DNA from: Lysobacteraceae bacterium PS02340
GTDB taxonomy: Bacteria; Pseudomonadota; Gammaproteobacteria; Xanthomonadales; Xanthomonadaceae
Assembly: GCA_029959605.1 (NCBI GenBank)
Contig: JASCOC010000014.1
Coordinates: 35,243 to 99,242 of the forward strand
Direction: 5' to 3'
DNA: 64,000 nt
Notes under the pieces: model-generated
The model's input: only the letters and a program-made list of their open reading frames with translations
What the model was told of the DNA's origin: nothing
Database searches by the model: none
Shown here: positions 1 to 8,509 of the stretch, in pieces
How positions within the stretch are numbered: position 1 is the stretch's first letter
Layout of the letters: the number at the start of each line of letters is the position of its first letter
Position numbers and translations under genes: made by a program

Positions 1-22
1 AGTGTCGCAGGCCGCGCTGGAT

Positions 23-643
23 TTACAGCGGCGCGGCCGGCGGCGCGACGTCGCGCGGTGCGAACAGGGGCAGGGTGCGGCCGCATAGCGGTCCGATCAG
101 CAACGCGAATGCCAGCGTGCCCCAGCCGACATTGCCACCCAGCCACCAGCCGGTGGTCAACACCAGCGCTTCGACGAGCGTTCTCGCGATCCAGATCGGC
201 ACGCCCGTCCGTGCGTGCATGCCGGTCATCAGGCCATCGCGTGGCCCGGCGCCGAACTGCGCACCGATATAGAGACCCGTCGCCAGCGCCAACAGCACGA
301 GCCCCACGGCGAACACGCAGACCTGCAGCGCGAGGCCATGGATGTCGGGCAGCAGCCACAGGCCGAGTTGCGCGCTCGGGCCGATCAGCAGGACGTTGAG
401 CAGAGTGCCGAGGCCCGGCGTCTGCCGCAGCGGCAGCCACAGCACGAGCACGCCGATGCCGATCAGGTTCGTCACCAGTCCGAACGACAGGCCGCTCTGC
501 AACGAGATGCCCTGGGTCAGCACGTCCCAGGGCGCGACGCCGATCCCGGCGCGGACCATCAGGCTGATGCCGATGCCGTAGCAGAACAGGCCGGTCAGCA
601 GACGCGCCAGGCGTTCGACGCGCGAGGGAGATGCTGTGGGCAT
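23..643 (-). CDS. YczE/YitT-like integral membrane protein
   Basis: A 206-residue, very hydrophobic protein with about five membrane segments separated by short polar loops. The pattern MVRAGIGVAPWDVLTQGIS near the N-terminus and GAGPRDGLMTGM in the middle are typical of the YczE/YyaS membrane family; their transport or regulatory role is not established. A TTG codon four residues upstream (653–655) is in frame, but the ATG at 641–643 is the better start. The stop codon lies only 22 bases from the window edge, so any downstream partner is not visible. No signal peptide or enzymatic motif is seen. Confidence 0.8.
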   Translation of the reverse strand: MPTASPSRVERLARLLTGLFCYGIGISLMVRAGIGVAPWDVLTQGISLQSGLSFGLVTNLIGIGVLVLWLPLRQTPGLGTLLNVLLIGPSAQLGLWLLPDIHGLALQVCVFAVGLVLLALATGLYIGAQFGAGPRDGLMTGMHARTGVPIWIARTLVEALVLTTGWWLGGNVGWGTLAFALLIGPLCGRTLPLFAPRDVAPPAAPL

Positions 644-666
644 CCGGAGTTCCAAAAGCGGCTATG

Positions 667-695
667 AAAAAACGTCCGGCCCCAACGGGCCGGAC
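667..695 (-). terminator. Rho-independent terminator of the 738–1757 gene
   Basis: On the minus strand a perfect 9-bp stem (674–682 pairing with 687–695, loop of 4) is followed by a run of six T (667–672). It lies 43 bases past the stop of the dehydrogenase gene and before the YczE-like gene, so it separates the two transcripts. Confidence 0.85.
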
Positions 696-737
696 GCGTG
701 ATCCCGACGACTGTGCTTGAAGGTCAGACCGTGCGGA

Positions 738-1757
738 TCATGCCCAGCCGGCGACGACCAGCTTGCCGATCGTGCTGCCCGATTCGAGCCGGCGATGCGC
801 TTCGCGCAGCGTCTCCGCATTGATCGGCGACAGCATGTCCGACAGCGTGCCGCGCAGCGAACCGGCGTCGATCAGCTCGGCGACGCGCGCGAGAATCCTG
901 CCCTGTTCGGCCATATCCGCGGTGCGGAAGCGCGGGCGCGCGAACATCATTTCCCAGTGGATGCCGATGCTCTTGGCCTTGTAGGGATCGCCGATCTTCA
1001 GCGCGCCGGACGGCTCGACGATCAGGCCGACATGGCCCAGCGGTGCAAGCAGTTCGCCCAGCGCGGTCCAGTAGCGATCGGTATCGGCGAGATTGAGCGC
1101 AGCGTCGACGGTCTCGAAGCCGAGCGCCTGGAGCTGCGGCGCAAGATCCTCGCGGTGGTCGATGACGTGGTCGGCGCCCATGACGCGGCACCACGCGATG
1201 GTCTCCATGCGCGACGCGGTCGCGATCACGGTGAAGCCGGCCCGCTTCGCCAGCTGGATCGCGATCGATCCGACACCACCGGCGCCGGCGATGACCAGCA
1301 GCGTCTTGCCATCGCCACCACTGTCGATGTCGAACGGCATGCGCTGGAACAGCAGCTCCCATGCGGTGATCGCGGTCAGCGGCAGGGCGGCGGCCTGGGC
1401 GAAATCGAGCGAGTCGGGCTTCTTCGCGGCGATCCGCGCGTCGACGAGCTGGTATTCGGCGTTGCTGCCGGGACGGGTGATGTCGCCCGCGTAATAGACG
1501 GCGTCGCCGACCTCGAAGCCCGTCACCTCGCCGCCGATCGCGTCGATCACGCCGGCCGCGTCGTAACCGAGCACCTTCGGTGTCGCCTCGGTCTGCGGTT
1601 TCGGTGCGCGCACCTTGGTGTCGACCGGATTCACCGAGACCGCCTCGATGCGCACGCGCAGGTCGTGCGGGCCGGGCTCGGGCAGATCGAGTTCGACATC
1701 CTGCAGCGACTGCGGATCGTCGATCGGGAGATAGCGGGTCAGGGCGACGGCTTTCAT
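738..1757 (-). CDS. Zinc-type alcohol dehydrogenase family protein (MDR superfamily)
   Basis: A 339-residue NAD(P)H-dependent medium-chain reductase/dehydrogenase. The GroES-like N-terminus has the VNPVDTKVR motif and the Rossmann part has GAGGVGSIAIQLAKR around residues 155–170. The cysteine and histidine ligands of a true zinc enzyme are missing, as is usual in the quinone-reductase-like branch (the adh_fam_1 type). The start MKAVALTRYL at 1757 is chosen because the frame upstream of it runs into the divergent regulator's promoter and has no family-like sequence. A LysR regulator is transcribed divergently 104 bases away, the usual arrangement for a regulator and its target. The substrate is unknown. 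Confidence 0.88.
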   Translation of the reverse strand: MKAVALTRYLPIDDPQSLQDVELDLPEPGPHDLRVRIEAVSVNPVDTKVRAPKPQTEATPKVLGYDAAGVIDAIGGEVTGFEVGDAVYYAGDITRPGSNAEYQLVDARIAAKKPDSLDFAQAAALPLTAITAWELLFQRMPFDIDSGGDGKTLLVIAGAGGVGSIAIQLAKRAGFTVIATASRMETIAWCRVMGADHVIDHREDLAPQLQALGFETVDAALNLADTDRYWTALGELLAPLGHVGLIVEPSGALKIGDPYKAKSIGIHWEMMFARPRFRTADMAEQGRILARVAELIDAGSLRGTLSDMLSPINAETLREAHRRLESGSTIGKLVVAGWA

Positions 1758-1846
1758 GGGAATCCTCGGGAAGTGGAGCGGCCCGCGCATTGTCGACCCC
1801 GCGTGTTCCTGTCGAACAGCGATAGGATCACCAATCACCTTCAAGG

Positions 1847-1860
1847 GATTCTTTCGAATC
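1847..1860. promoter_or_regulatory. Small palindrome in the LysR/dehydrogenase divergent promoter
   Basis: GATTC-TTTC-GAATC, a perfect 5-bp inverted repeat ending one base before the LysR start codon. LysR regulators bind short T-N11-A type dyads between divergent genes, so this could be an autoregulatory operator. The arms are short and the assignment is inference. Confidence 0.3.
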
Positions 1861-1861
1861 A

Positions 1862-2791
1862 ATGGACCGGATCGGCGACATCGCCCTGTTCCTGCGCGTG
1901 CTCGACACCGGCTCGATCAGCGCCGCGGCGCGCAGCCTCGACCTGTCGCCGGCCTTGGCGAGCCAGCGTCTGAAGCGGCTCGAGGATGCCCTGGGCGTGC
2001 GCCTGCTGCACCGTACAACGCGGCGGCTGCATCCCACGCCCGAGGGCCTGCGGCTGGCCGGCGAGGGACGCGCGCTGGTCGAAGCACTCGACGGTCTCGC
2101 GGGCAGCCTGCGCGAAAGCGGCGGTCAGGCGGTGGGCGGCACGCTGCGGGTCACGATGTCGGCGTCGTTCGGCCGCCAGCACATCTCACCGCGCCTGCCG
2201 CGCTTTCTCGCCGCGCATCCAGGCCTGCAACTCAGCGTGCATATGAGTGACCAGCAGGTCGATCTTGTGCGTGAAGGCTTCGATCTCGCGATCCGCATCG
2301 GCGATCTCGACGACTCGCAGCTCGTCGGACGGCAGATCGCAGCCAATCCGCGCGTCCTCGTCGCCTCGCCGGAGTACCTGGCGAGGTGCGGCATGCCCGC
2401 GACACCGGCGGATCTCGCCGCGCACGCGTGTCTGGTGCTCGTCGGCAGTCGGGGTCGCCAGGATCGTTGGCAACTGCGCGACGGCGCAGGCGGCGAATCG
2501 GTCGTCACCGTCGCCGGGCCACTGGAAAGCAATCTCGGTGAAGTGCTGCGCGACGCGGCGCTGGAGGGGGCGGGTATCGCGATGCACGCGCTATGGCATG
2601 TGGTGAACGATCTGCAGTCGGGACGCCTGGTGCGCGTGCTTCCACGGCACGCGCCGCCGGAAACCGGCATCCACGCGGTGATGCCCGATCGCATCTTCGT
2701 GCCGCCGCGTACGCGCGCATTCGTCGCGTTCCTGCAGGCGGAGTTCGGATCGGCGCCGCACTGGCTCATGTCACCCGCGGACACCCGTTAA
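1862..2791 (+). CDS. LysR-family transcriptional regulator
   Basis: A 309-residue DNA-binding regulator. Residues 1–60 form the winged helix-turn-helix (GSISAAARSLDLSPALASQR is the recognition-helix region) and residues about 90–295 form the substrate-binding fold typical of the DsdA/PecT-like single-gene regulators. It is divergent from the dehydrogenase at 738–1757 and probably controls it. The ATG at 1862 is supported by the family-typical MDRIGDIALFLRV opening; no strong ribosome-binding site precedes it (AAGGG at 1843–1847 is rather far away). The inducer is unknown. Confidence 0.93.
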   Translation: MDRIGDIALFLRVLDTGSISAAARSLDLSPALASQRLKRLEDALGVRLLHRTTRRLHPTPEGLRLAGEGRALVEALDGLAGSLRESGGQAVGGTLRVTMSASFGRQHISPRLPRFLAAHPGLQLSVHMSDQQVDLVREGFDLAIRIGDLDDSQLVGRQIAANPRVLVASPEYLARCGMPATPADLAAHACLVLVGSRGRQDRWQLRDGAGGESVVTVAGPLESNLGEVLRDAALEGAGIAMHALWHVVNDLQSGRLVRVLPRHAPPETGIHAVMPDRIFVPPRTRAFVAFLQAEFGSAPHWLMSPADTR

Positions 2792-3092
2792 GGCGGGCAG
2801 TCGTCATGAGCCGGAAAACGTCAATTCCGCATAAAGCAACGGTTAAGAGCGCGGCAACGTTCTTGACGCCACGCGCACATCATCCTCATGACAATTCCGC
2901 CGCGTTGAGGTTCCTGACCAAACCAAAGCCAAGATGAATACCCGGCGGCCGGGGTGTAGGAAGCTCTCAACCGTTATGTTAGCGTTAACAACGTCTTCAC
3001 GCTGCTGACTTTAGGCTATGTGCAAGGCGTTTGCGTTTGACGCCTCAACCGATGCCATGACGCATTCCCCCTTTTCTAGGAGCTGAAAAAAC
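2792..3092 (+). promoter_or_regulatory. Non-coding leader and promoter region of ompA
   Basis: About 300 bases without a supportable gene, less GC-rich than the surroundings. It holds GTTAGCGTTAAC (2978–2989), a near-palindrome, and a possible sigma-70 promoter (TTCACG at 2996–3001, TATGTG at 3017–3022, short 15-base spacing). A good ribosome-binding site, AGGAGC, sits about ten bases before the ompA start. The long leader fits a highly expressed outer-membrane protein that may be regulated at the RNA level. Confidence 0.4.
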
Positions 3093-4166
3093 ATGAACAA
3101 GAAACTCCTCTGCGCCGCGCTGCTCGGCGGTCTTGGTCTGGCGGGTCACGCCAGCGCCCAGGAGTTCGACGACCGTTGGTACCTCACCGGTTCGACGGGC
3201 TTCAACTTCCAGGCAGAAGATCGCCGCACCGACGACACCCCGTTCGTCACGCTGGGCATGGGTAAGTTCATCAGCCCCAACTGGTCGATCGACGGTGAGC
3301 TGAACTACCAGAACCCGGGCTTCGACAGCTCGGTCGAAGGCGCCAACAACGATCTGAACTGGAGCCAGTACGGCATCTCGGTCGACTTCCGCTACCACTT
3401 CATCTCTGAAGGCCGTGGCTGGAATCCGTACCTGCTGGCCGGTGTCGGCTACCAGCGTTCGGAAGAAGAGTTCGACGCGTTCCCGAGCCCGAATTCCCCG
3501 GGTCAGCGCGAAGAAGGTAACTTCGCTGCCAAGGTCGGTGCCGGTCTGCAGACCACCTTCGACAAGCGCGTTGCCGTGCGTGCCGAAATCGCTTACCGCG
3601 CCGACTTCGACGACAACAGCGTCGCTGCAAACGGTGCGCGTGACTGGGCGGGCTATCCGCACAATGCGGAAGAAAGCTACTTCGGTGACGTAATGGCTTC
3701 GGTCGGCGTCGTGATCCCGCTCGGCCCGCCGCCGGCTCCCCCGGCTCCGCCGGCTCCGCCGCCGCCGCCGCCGGCTCCGCCGACCGCTCCGCCGCCGCCG
3801 GCTCCGATCACCATCGATCTGAACGGCGTCAACTTCGACTTCGACCGTGCGACGCTGCGTCCTGACGCGGTGGCAATCCTCAACGAAGCCGTCGAAATCC
3901 TGAAGCGTTACCCGGAGCTGCGCGTTGAAGTCGCCGGTCACACCGACTCGGTCGGTACCGATGCCTACAACCAGCGTCTCTCCGAGCGTCGCGCCAAGGC
4001 GGTCTATGACCACCTTGCCAGCAACGGCATCATGGCCGACCGTCTGGTGGGTCCGACCGGTTACGGCGAAAGCCGCCCGATCGCGCCGAACACCAACGCC
4101 GATGGTTCGGACAACCCGGAAGGCCGTGCGCGCAACCGCCGCACCGAGCTGAACGTTCAGAACTAA
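3093..4166 (+). CDS. ompA: OmpA-family outer-membrane protein
   Basis: A 357-residue porin-like structural protein linking the outer membrane to peptidoglycan. A signal peptide (residues 1–22, cut after HASA) is followed by an eight-strand-type beta-barrel (about 23–205), a proline/alanine hinge (about 207–238) and a C-terminal OmpA-like peptidoglycan-binding domain with the GHTDSVGTDAYNQRLSERRA motif, which carries the diaminopimelate-binding Asp and Arg. It is preceded by a long leader and followed by a strong terminator, so it is a single-gene unit. Codon use is less extreme in GC than the neighbours, consistent with high expression. The hinge is encoded by short CCG/GCT repeats that could vary in length between strains. 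Confidence 0.95.
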   Translation: MNKKLLCAALLGGLGLAGHASAQEFDDRWYLTGSTGFNFQAEDRRTDDTPFVTLGMGKFISPNWSIDGELNYQNPGFDSSVEGANNDLNWSQYGISVDFRYHFISEGRGWNPYLLAGVGYQRSEEEFDAFPSPNSPGQREEGNFAAKVGAGLQTTFDKRVAVRAEIAYRADFDDNSVAANGARDWAGYPHNAEESYFGDVMASVGVVIPLGPPPAPPAPPAPPPPPPAPPTAPPPPAPITIDLNGVNFDFDRATLRPDAVAILNEAVEILKRYPELRVEVAGHTDSVGTDAYNQRLSERRAKAVYDHLASNGIMADRLVGPTGYGESRPIAPNTNADGSDNPEGRARNRRTELNVQN

Positions 4167-4186
4167 GAACGTCCGGTCGTGACACC

Positions 4187-4218
4187 AGAAAGCCCGGCCT
4201 CGTGCCGGGCTTTCTGTT
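4187..4218 (+). terminator. Strong terminator of ompA
   Basis: A perfect 12-bp stem (4187–4198 with 4204–4215, loop CTCGT) starting with AGAAAGCCC and ending GGGCTTTCT, followed by GTTTG. It lies 20 bases after the ompA stop codon. Confidence 0.9.
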
Positions 4219-4403
4219 TGTGGGGCCGAATCTTTCTCCGTTTCCGGATTGCTGTGGCGACGCGGTTGCGCGGTCCCGGCCAATCCGCAGCGCGACGCTG
4301 CACGTACGCGATATCGTGAATGCGCGAACGTCCAGTTTTCCCTTGTATGGCGTGTACTTGCCGCCTACACTTCAGGCCAATTCGACCTCGGGGATTGCCT
4401 CTC

Positions 4404-4904
4404 ATGCGTGCTTTGTTTTTGTTGCCTCTGCTGGCGCTTCCACTCGTCGGCCATGCCGCTGACTGCAGCACGCTCGACACCCGCACCGCACGCCCCGTGC
4501 AGGCCACCGTGCTCGAGCCCGTATCTCCCGAACTCGCCGCGCCGACGTATCGCCTCGGCACGAGCGCCGTGCTCGCGCGCGCCTATGACGAGGCGCAGTC
4601 CGCCGAGCAGGTCGTGCTGCGTCTCGAGATCGAGAAGTGCCAGAACGTCGCGATGGCTGCGCCGGCTGCAGGCGCCGTCAGTGCCAACGATCCGGCTGCC
4701 TACGTCAAGCAGACCGAGTTCGACAACACGCCCTACCGTTTCAACATGACCCAGGGCGGCAAGCGCATGACCGCCGACGATTTCGACGCGTGGATCAAGG
4801 CCAACGGTTACACCGTCGGCAGCCGTCGCGCGGATCCGAACGCGCCGGCTGCACCGGCCGCTGCGGAAACCGCACCGCCCGGCGAGACCCCGCCCGTCGA
4901 ATGA
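4404..4904 (+). CDS. Hypothetical exported protein
   Basis: A 166-residue protein of unknown function. Residues 1–18 are a clear signal peptide (MRALFLLPLLALPLVGHAA). The mature part holds an N-terminal charged stretch, a segment with TADDFDAWIKANGYTVG near residue 125 and an Ala/Pro-rich tail, with two cysteines (DCSTLD and EKCQN) that might form a disulphide. The start at 4404 is chosen because it opens directly with the signal peptide; an in-frame upstream ATG at 4320 would add a non-hydrophobic extension. It stands between the ompA terminator and a pseudouridine synthase gene. I do not recognise the family. Confidence 0.7.
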   Translation: MRALFLLPLLALPLVGHAADCSTLDTRTARPVQATVLEPVSPELAAPTYRLGTSAVLARAYDEAQSAEQVVLRLEIEKCQNVAMAAPAAGAVSANDPAAYVKQTEFDNTPYRFNMTQGGKRMTADDFDAWIKANGYTVGSRRADPNAPAAPAAAETAPPGETPPVE

Positions 4905-4936
4905 GTGCTGCGCGTCTCTGCATCGACGGTATGACG

Positions 4937-4958
4937 ACGGCCCGCGCAAGCGGGCCGT
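4937..4958 (+). terminator. Hairpin between 4904 and the pseudouridine synthase gene
   Basis: A 9-bp perfect stem (4937–4945 with 4950–4958, GCAA loop) just after the exported-protein gene and ending four bases before the next ATG. It lacks a T tract, so it could be a weak terminator or a transcript-stabilising hairpin. Confidence 0.45.
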
Positions 4959-4962
4959 TCGC

Positions 4963-5733
4963 ATGTCGAGGTGCCGTGTCTTGAAGCCCGTCGTGCGTCC
5001 GCCGCGCTACGGCCTCGCGCGCGTGCTGTCGAAGCGCGGGCTGTGTTCGCGCAGCGAAGCCGAGCGGCGTGTACGCGAGGGGCGTGTGCGGGTGGCCGGC
5101 AGGATCGTGCGCGATCCGGAATTTCCGGTGGCGCTGGACGCGTCGAACATCGTGCTCGATGGCGATACGGCGCGCGCAACCGCGCAGCAGTACCTGGTGC
5201 TCAACAAGCCACGCGGGCTGGTGACGACCGCCCGAGACGAGCACGGCCGCGACACCGTCTATCGCTGTTTCGACGGCGCGGACCTGGGCTGGATCGCGCC
5301 GGTCGGCCGGCTCGACAAGGCCAGCGAAGGCCTGCTGCTGTTCACCAGTGATCCCGCATGGGCCGCTCGTGTCACCGATCCCGAACAGGGGCCGCAGAAG
5401 ACCTATCACGTGCAGGTCGATGGCCTGCCCGACGACGCCTTGCTCGAAGCGCTGGTGCTCGGCGTTGACGACGCGGGTGAGCGACTGCAGGCCGCGTCCG
5501 TAAGCCGGCTGCGTCAGGGCGCACGCAACGCCTGGCTGGAGATCGTGCTCGACGAGGGCCGCAACCGGCAGATCCGCCGGCTGCTCGCTGCGCATGATCT
5601 GGGTGTGCTGCGACTGGTGCGCGTCGCGATCGGCGATCTCGCGCTGGGCGATCTGGCCAAGGGCGCGTGGCGTCCCTTGGCGGCCGGCGAAATCAGCGCG
5701 CTGGCGCGTCCGTCGGATCCCGCCACCGGCTGA
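4963..5733 (+). CDS. rRNA pseudouridine synthase, RsuA/RluB/RluE/RluF family
   Basis: A 256-residue RNA-modifying enzyme that isomerises a specific uridine in ribosomal RNA. An S4 RNA-binding domain (about residues 17–65, GLARVLSKRGLCSRSEAERR) precedes the catalytic domain, whose PVGRLDKASEGLLLFT carries the nucleophilic Asp118. The GRLDKxSEGLL form is closest to the RluE/RluF subgroups, but the precise target base cannot be read from the sequence. ATG 4963 opens a short basic extension before the S4 domain; a TTG at 4981 is a possible alternative start. The 3' end overlaps the convergent HNH gene by 41 bases. Confidence 0.9.
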   Translation: MSRCRVLKPVVRPPRYGLARVLSKRGLCSRSEAERRVREGRVRVAGRIVRDPEFPVALDASNIVLDGDTARATAQQYLVLNKPRGLVTTARDEHGRDTVYRCFDGADLGWIAPVGRLDKASEGLLLFTSDPAWAARVTDPEQGPQKTYHVQVDGLPDDALLEALVLGVDDAGERLQAASVSRLRQGARNAWLEIVLDEGRNRQIRRLLAAHDLGVLRLVRVAIGDLALGDLAKGAWRPLAAGEISALARPSDPATG

Positions 5734-6088
5734 GGCGCGTCGCGAGCAGGGCTTCGACGACTTCGCGTGCGCGCACGTCGCCTGGACCCCGCGCATCGTG
5801 ACCCTTGCCCTTGTCGTGATTGCAGCGTGCGCAGGCGAGCGCGAGGTTGCGTGGATCGTCCGCATCGTCGCCGACCTGCGCAGTGAGCGCCGCCGCCGCG
5901 CGTCGGCCGAACCAGGCCTGCGGCACCACGTGTTCCAGCGTCGCGAGCCCGAGCGGCTCGCCGTCGTCGCGCACCTGCAGCGCGCTGCGGCAGTGCAGGC
6001 AGCGCGTCGACCAGATGCCGTCGTCGAGCCCGGCGAGGGCATCGGTCTGCGCCGCGAGCAGCAGGCGCCGTCGCAACGCGGCCCGCAT
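5693..6088 (-). CDS. HNH endonuclease-type protein
   Basis: A 131-residue protein with a compact HNH zinc finger: Cys30-x2-Cys33, the LEHVVPQAWFG segment with His53, NLALACARCNHDKG with Cys86-x2-Cys89 and the catalytic-type Asn90/His91. Such small HNH proteins are common near housekeeping genes in proteobacteria and are presumed DNA nucleases; the target is unknown. The start lies three bases after the kbl stop codon, so it is co-transcribed with kbl. The last 41 bases overlap the convergent pseudouridine synthase gene. Confidence 0.82.
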   Translation of the reverse strand: MRAALRRRLLLAAQTDALAGLDDGIWSTRCLHCRSALQVRDDGEPLGLATLEHVVPQAWFGRRAAAALTAQVGDDADDPRNLALACARCNHDKGKGHDARGPGDVRAREVVEALLATRLSRWRDPTDAPAR

Positions 6089-6091
6089 GGT

Positions 6092-7294
6092 TCAGGCCTT
6101 CAGCACACCCAGCTCGTGGCCGATGCGGGTGAATGCATCGATCGCGCGGTCCAGGTGTTCGCGCGTGTGCGCGGCGCTGATCTGGGTGCGGATGCGCGCC
6201 TGGTCCTTCGGCACCACGGGGAAGAAGAAGCCGATCGCGTAGATGCCTTCCTCGAGCAAGCGCTGCGCGAAGCGCTGCGCGAGCTTGGCGTCGTAGAGCA
6301 TCACCGGGCTGATCGGATGCACGCCGGGGCGCACGTCGAAGCCGGCGTCGGTCATCCGCTCGCGGAAATAGCGGGTGTTATCGACCAGCTGCGTGCGCAG
6401 ATCGCCGGCGGCGTCGAGCATCTCGAACGCCTTGATGCCGGCGGCAACCACGTGCGGCGGCAGCGAGTTCGAGAACAGGTACGGGCGCGAGCGCTGGCGC
6501 AGCAGTTCAATGACTTCGCGTTTGGCGGTGGTGAAACCGCCGAGCGCGCCGCCCATCGCCTTGCCGAGCGTGCCGGTCACGATGTCGATCTTTTCCAGCA
6601 CGCCCTTCACTTCCGCCGAGCCACGGCCGGTGTCGCCGAGGAAACCGGTCGCATGGCATTCGTCGATGTGCACCAGCGCGTCGTACTTCGCAGCCAGCGC
6701 GGTGATTTCGTCGAGCGGCGCGATGAAGCCGTCCATCGAGAACACGCCGTCGGTTGAAATGAGGATCGTGCGTGCGCCATCGGCGCGTGCCTGCTGCAGC
6801 TGCTTTTCCAGATCCGCCATGTCGCAGTTGGCGTAGCGGTAGCGCTTGGCCTTGCACAGGCGGATGCCGTCGATGATCGACGCGTGGTTGAGCGCGTCGG
6901 AGATGATCGCGTCCTCCTCGCCGAGCAGCGGCTCGTACAGGCCGCCGTTCGCATCGAAGCACGCGGCGTAGAGGATGGTGTCCTCCTTGCCGAAGAAGTC
7001 CGCGATGGTCTGCTCGAGCTGCTTGTGCAGATCCTGCGTCCCGCAGATGAAGCGCACCGACGCCATGCCGAAGCCGTGCGTATCGAGCGCGTCCTTGGCC
7101 GCGGCGATGATGTCAGGATGGTCGGCCAGCCCCAGATAGTTGTTGGCGCAGAAATTCAGCACCGTACGGCCGTCTTCGAGCGTGATTTCGGCCGACTGCG
7201 GGCCGGTGATCACGCGCTCGGCCTTGAACAGCCCGGCGTCGCGGATCTCGTCGAGGGTATCGGCGTAGCGCTGGGTATTGGAGACGGCGGCCAT
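6092..7294 (-). CDS. kbl: 2-amino-3-ketobutyrate CoA ligase (glycine C-acetyltransferase)
   Basis: A 400-residue pyridoxal-phosphate enzyme that cleaves 2-amino-3-ketobutyrate with CoA to glycine and acetyl-CoA, the second step of threonine degradation. It belongs to the alpha-oxoamine synthase group: [16 protein letters not shown] at residues 45–60, the cofactor-stacking [20 protein letters not shown] with the Asp that contacts the pyridine ring, and [10 protein letters not shown] with the Schiff-base Lys245. Length is normal for the family. Tdh, which makes its substrate, is encoded 1.2 kb upstream on the same strand, with a protease-like gene in between. A -10 box (TAGAAT, 7323–7328) gives kbl its own likely promoter; the HNH gene follows in the same transcript. 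Confidence 0.97.
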   Translation of the reverse strand: MAAVSNTQRYADTLDEIRDAGLFKAERVITGPQSAEITLEDGRTVLNFCANNYLGLADHPDIIAAAKDALDTHGFGMASVRFICGTQDLHKQLEQTIADFFGKEDTILYAACFDANGGLYEPLLGEEDAIISDALNHASIIDGIRLCKAKRYRYANCDMADLEKQLQQARADGARTILISTDGVFSMDGFIAPLDEITALAAKYDALVHIDECHATGFLGDTGRGSAEVKGVLEKIDIVTGTLGKAMGGALGGFTTAKREVIELLRQRSRPYLFSNSLPPHVVAAGIKAFEMLDAAGDLRTQLVDNTRYFRERMTDAGFDVRPGVHPISPVMLYDAKLAQRFAQRLLEEGIYAIGFFFPVVPKDQARIRTQISAAHTREHLDRAIDAFTRIGHELGVLKA

Positions 7295-7322
7295 CGGGCA
7301 TTCCGGAAACGGGAAGGCCGCG

Positions 7323-7328
7323 ATTCTA
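7323..7328 (-). promoter_or_regulatory. -10 box of kbl
   Basis: TAGAAT on the minus strand followed at once by CGCGGCC, which predicts an RNA start roughly 22 bases before the kbl ATG. No good -35 is present. The same -10 plus GC-rich discriminator recurs elsewhere in the window. Confidence 0.5.
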
Positions 7329-7339
7329 CCAAGCGCTCG

Positions 7340-8398
7340 TCAACGGACTCGCGGCGCTCCCGTCGCCGGCGACGGAGGATGCGCAGCGCGCCACTGCGTC
7401 CAGGCCGCGTCCAGTGCAGCGATCGACGCGGGCAAGCCGTACTGCGCGCCGTGCGCGGCGAGCCAGCCGTCCATGTCGCCACCGTCTGCCAGAAATGCGG
7501 CGATGCTGCCGAACACGGCCGGGTCGTCGCCGGAAGCCAGCAGGAAATCGGCGACGCTGCGGGCCTGCGCGTAGAACCAGGCGGCATCCCCGGCCAGGCG
7601 CTGCGCCTCCGGTCCGGAAATCACGTGCGCGCCGGGGCCCATGGCAGTCAGCTCGGCCATGCGCACGGCCATCGGATGCGGCATCGCGAAGAACGTAGCG
7701 AGCTTTTTCAGATGCGCCGAGGCTTCGGGTGCACGCAATTTTTCGCGCCGGGCGTCGGTCATCGTGTCCGATTCCATCAGCACGGCCGCAAGCTCGTCGA
7801 GCCAGTCAGGGCCCGGGCCGCCGTAGTGCGCGGATGTCGTGGGTGCCGCCGGCTCCGACACAGGCCAGAAGCTGCGGATCAGCAGCATGTGACCGATTTC
7901 GTGACGCAGTGAACTGCGATCGACCGCATTGTCCGGCGTCGCAGCAGTTGGAGCGGGCAGTGCAGCGTCGATGCGCGCCTGGCGTTGCGCGTCATCGAGA
8001 TCGGGCATGCGCGCGCGCAGCTGGCGCTCGACCGCCGATCGTTGCAATGCGCGGCGCCCGTCCGCGTCGAGCCAGGGCAGTTGCCACACGGCGCCCGCGT
8101 TCGTCAGCGCGTGCCGGTCCGCATCCGAAATGGCCTGTCCCGCACCCGCTGCAATGAGCGCGCCGCGCGGCGCGGATCGGCCGAAGTAGGTCGTGAAACT
8201 CTGCGCCGCGAGTGCGGCGTCTTCCGCCATCTGTGTGGCTGCCTCGGGTGACGCGGCGTAGAACCAGCCTTGGGCCGAGGCCACGCAGTCCAGCGTCGGC
8301 GTGTCGGCCAGGACCGGGCAGTCGGCGTCCTGCGCGAGCGATGCGGTCGCGACGCAAGTGAGCAGCAGTCCAGCGGTCAGCATGTTCCGGTGTCGCAT
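7340..8398 (-). CDS. Exported HEIGH-motif putative zinc peptidase
   Basis: A 352-residue protein of no family I can name. Residues 1–22 are a signal peptide (ending ASLAQ). The zinc-peptidase signature HEIGH is at residues 166–170, and WLDELAAVLMES about 32 residues later offers Glu202 as the third ligand, the spacing of gluzincin-type metalloproteases. Two cysteines close to the N-terminus (DCPVL, LDCVA) could pair in the periplasm. It sits between tdh and kbl on the same strand but has no evident link to threonine metabolism. A perfect-looking hairpin abuts its start codon. Function as a protease is inference from the motif. Confidence 0.75.
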   Translation of the reverse strand: MRHRNMLTAGLLLTCVATASLAQDADCPVLADTPTLDCVASAQGWFYAASPEAATQMAEDAALAAQSFTTYFGRSAPRGALIAAGAGQAISDADRHALTNAGAVWQLPWLDADGRRALQRSAVERQLRARMPDLDDAQRQARIDAALPAPTAATPDNAVDRSSLRHEIGHMLLIRSFWPVSEPAAPTTSAHYGGPGPDWLDELAAVLMESDTMTDARREKLRAPEASAHLKKLATFFAMPHPMAVRMAELTAMGPGAHVISGPEAQRLAGDAAWFYAQARSVADFLLASGDDPAVFGSIAAFLADGGDMDGWLAAHGAQYGLPASIAALDAAWTQWRAAHPPSPATGAPRVR

Positions 8399-8402
8399 AG
8401 AC

Positions 8403-8429
8403 GTCCCTGTCGAATGATCGAACAGGGAC
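8403..8429 (-). promoter_or_regulatory. Inverted repeat abutting the start of the HEIGH peptidase gene
   Basis: GTCCCTGT (8403–8410) pairs with ACAGGGAC (8422–8429), with TCGA complements continuing inwards. It ends four bases from the start codon, where a ribosome-binding site should be. It may be an operator or a translation-controlling hairpin. Confidence 0.45.
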
Positions 8430-8475
8430 CATAGGCGCGACGCGAGGCCGGCGGAACGTGTCGTACGTCATGGGC

Positions 8476-8500
8476 GACACGCGGCGCCTCGCCGCGTGTC
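8476..8500 (-). terminator. Hairpin downstream of tdh
   Basis: A perfect 11-bp GC-rich stem (8476–8486 with 8490–8500, 3-base loop) ten bases after the tdh stop codon. There is no T tract, so termination efficiency is uncertain. Confidence 0.5.
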
Positions 8501-8509
8501 CCGCGGCGC

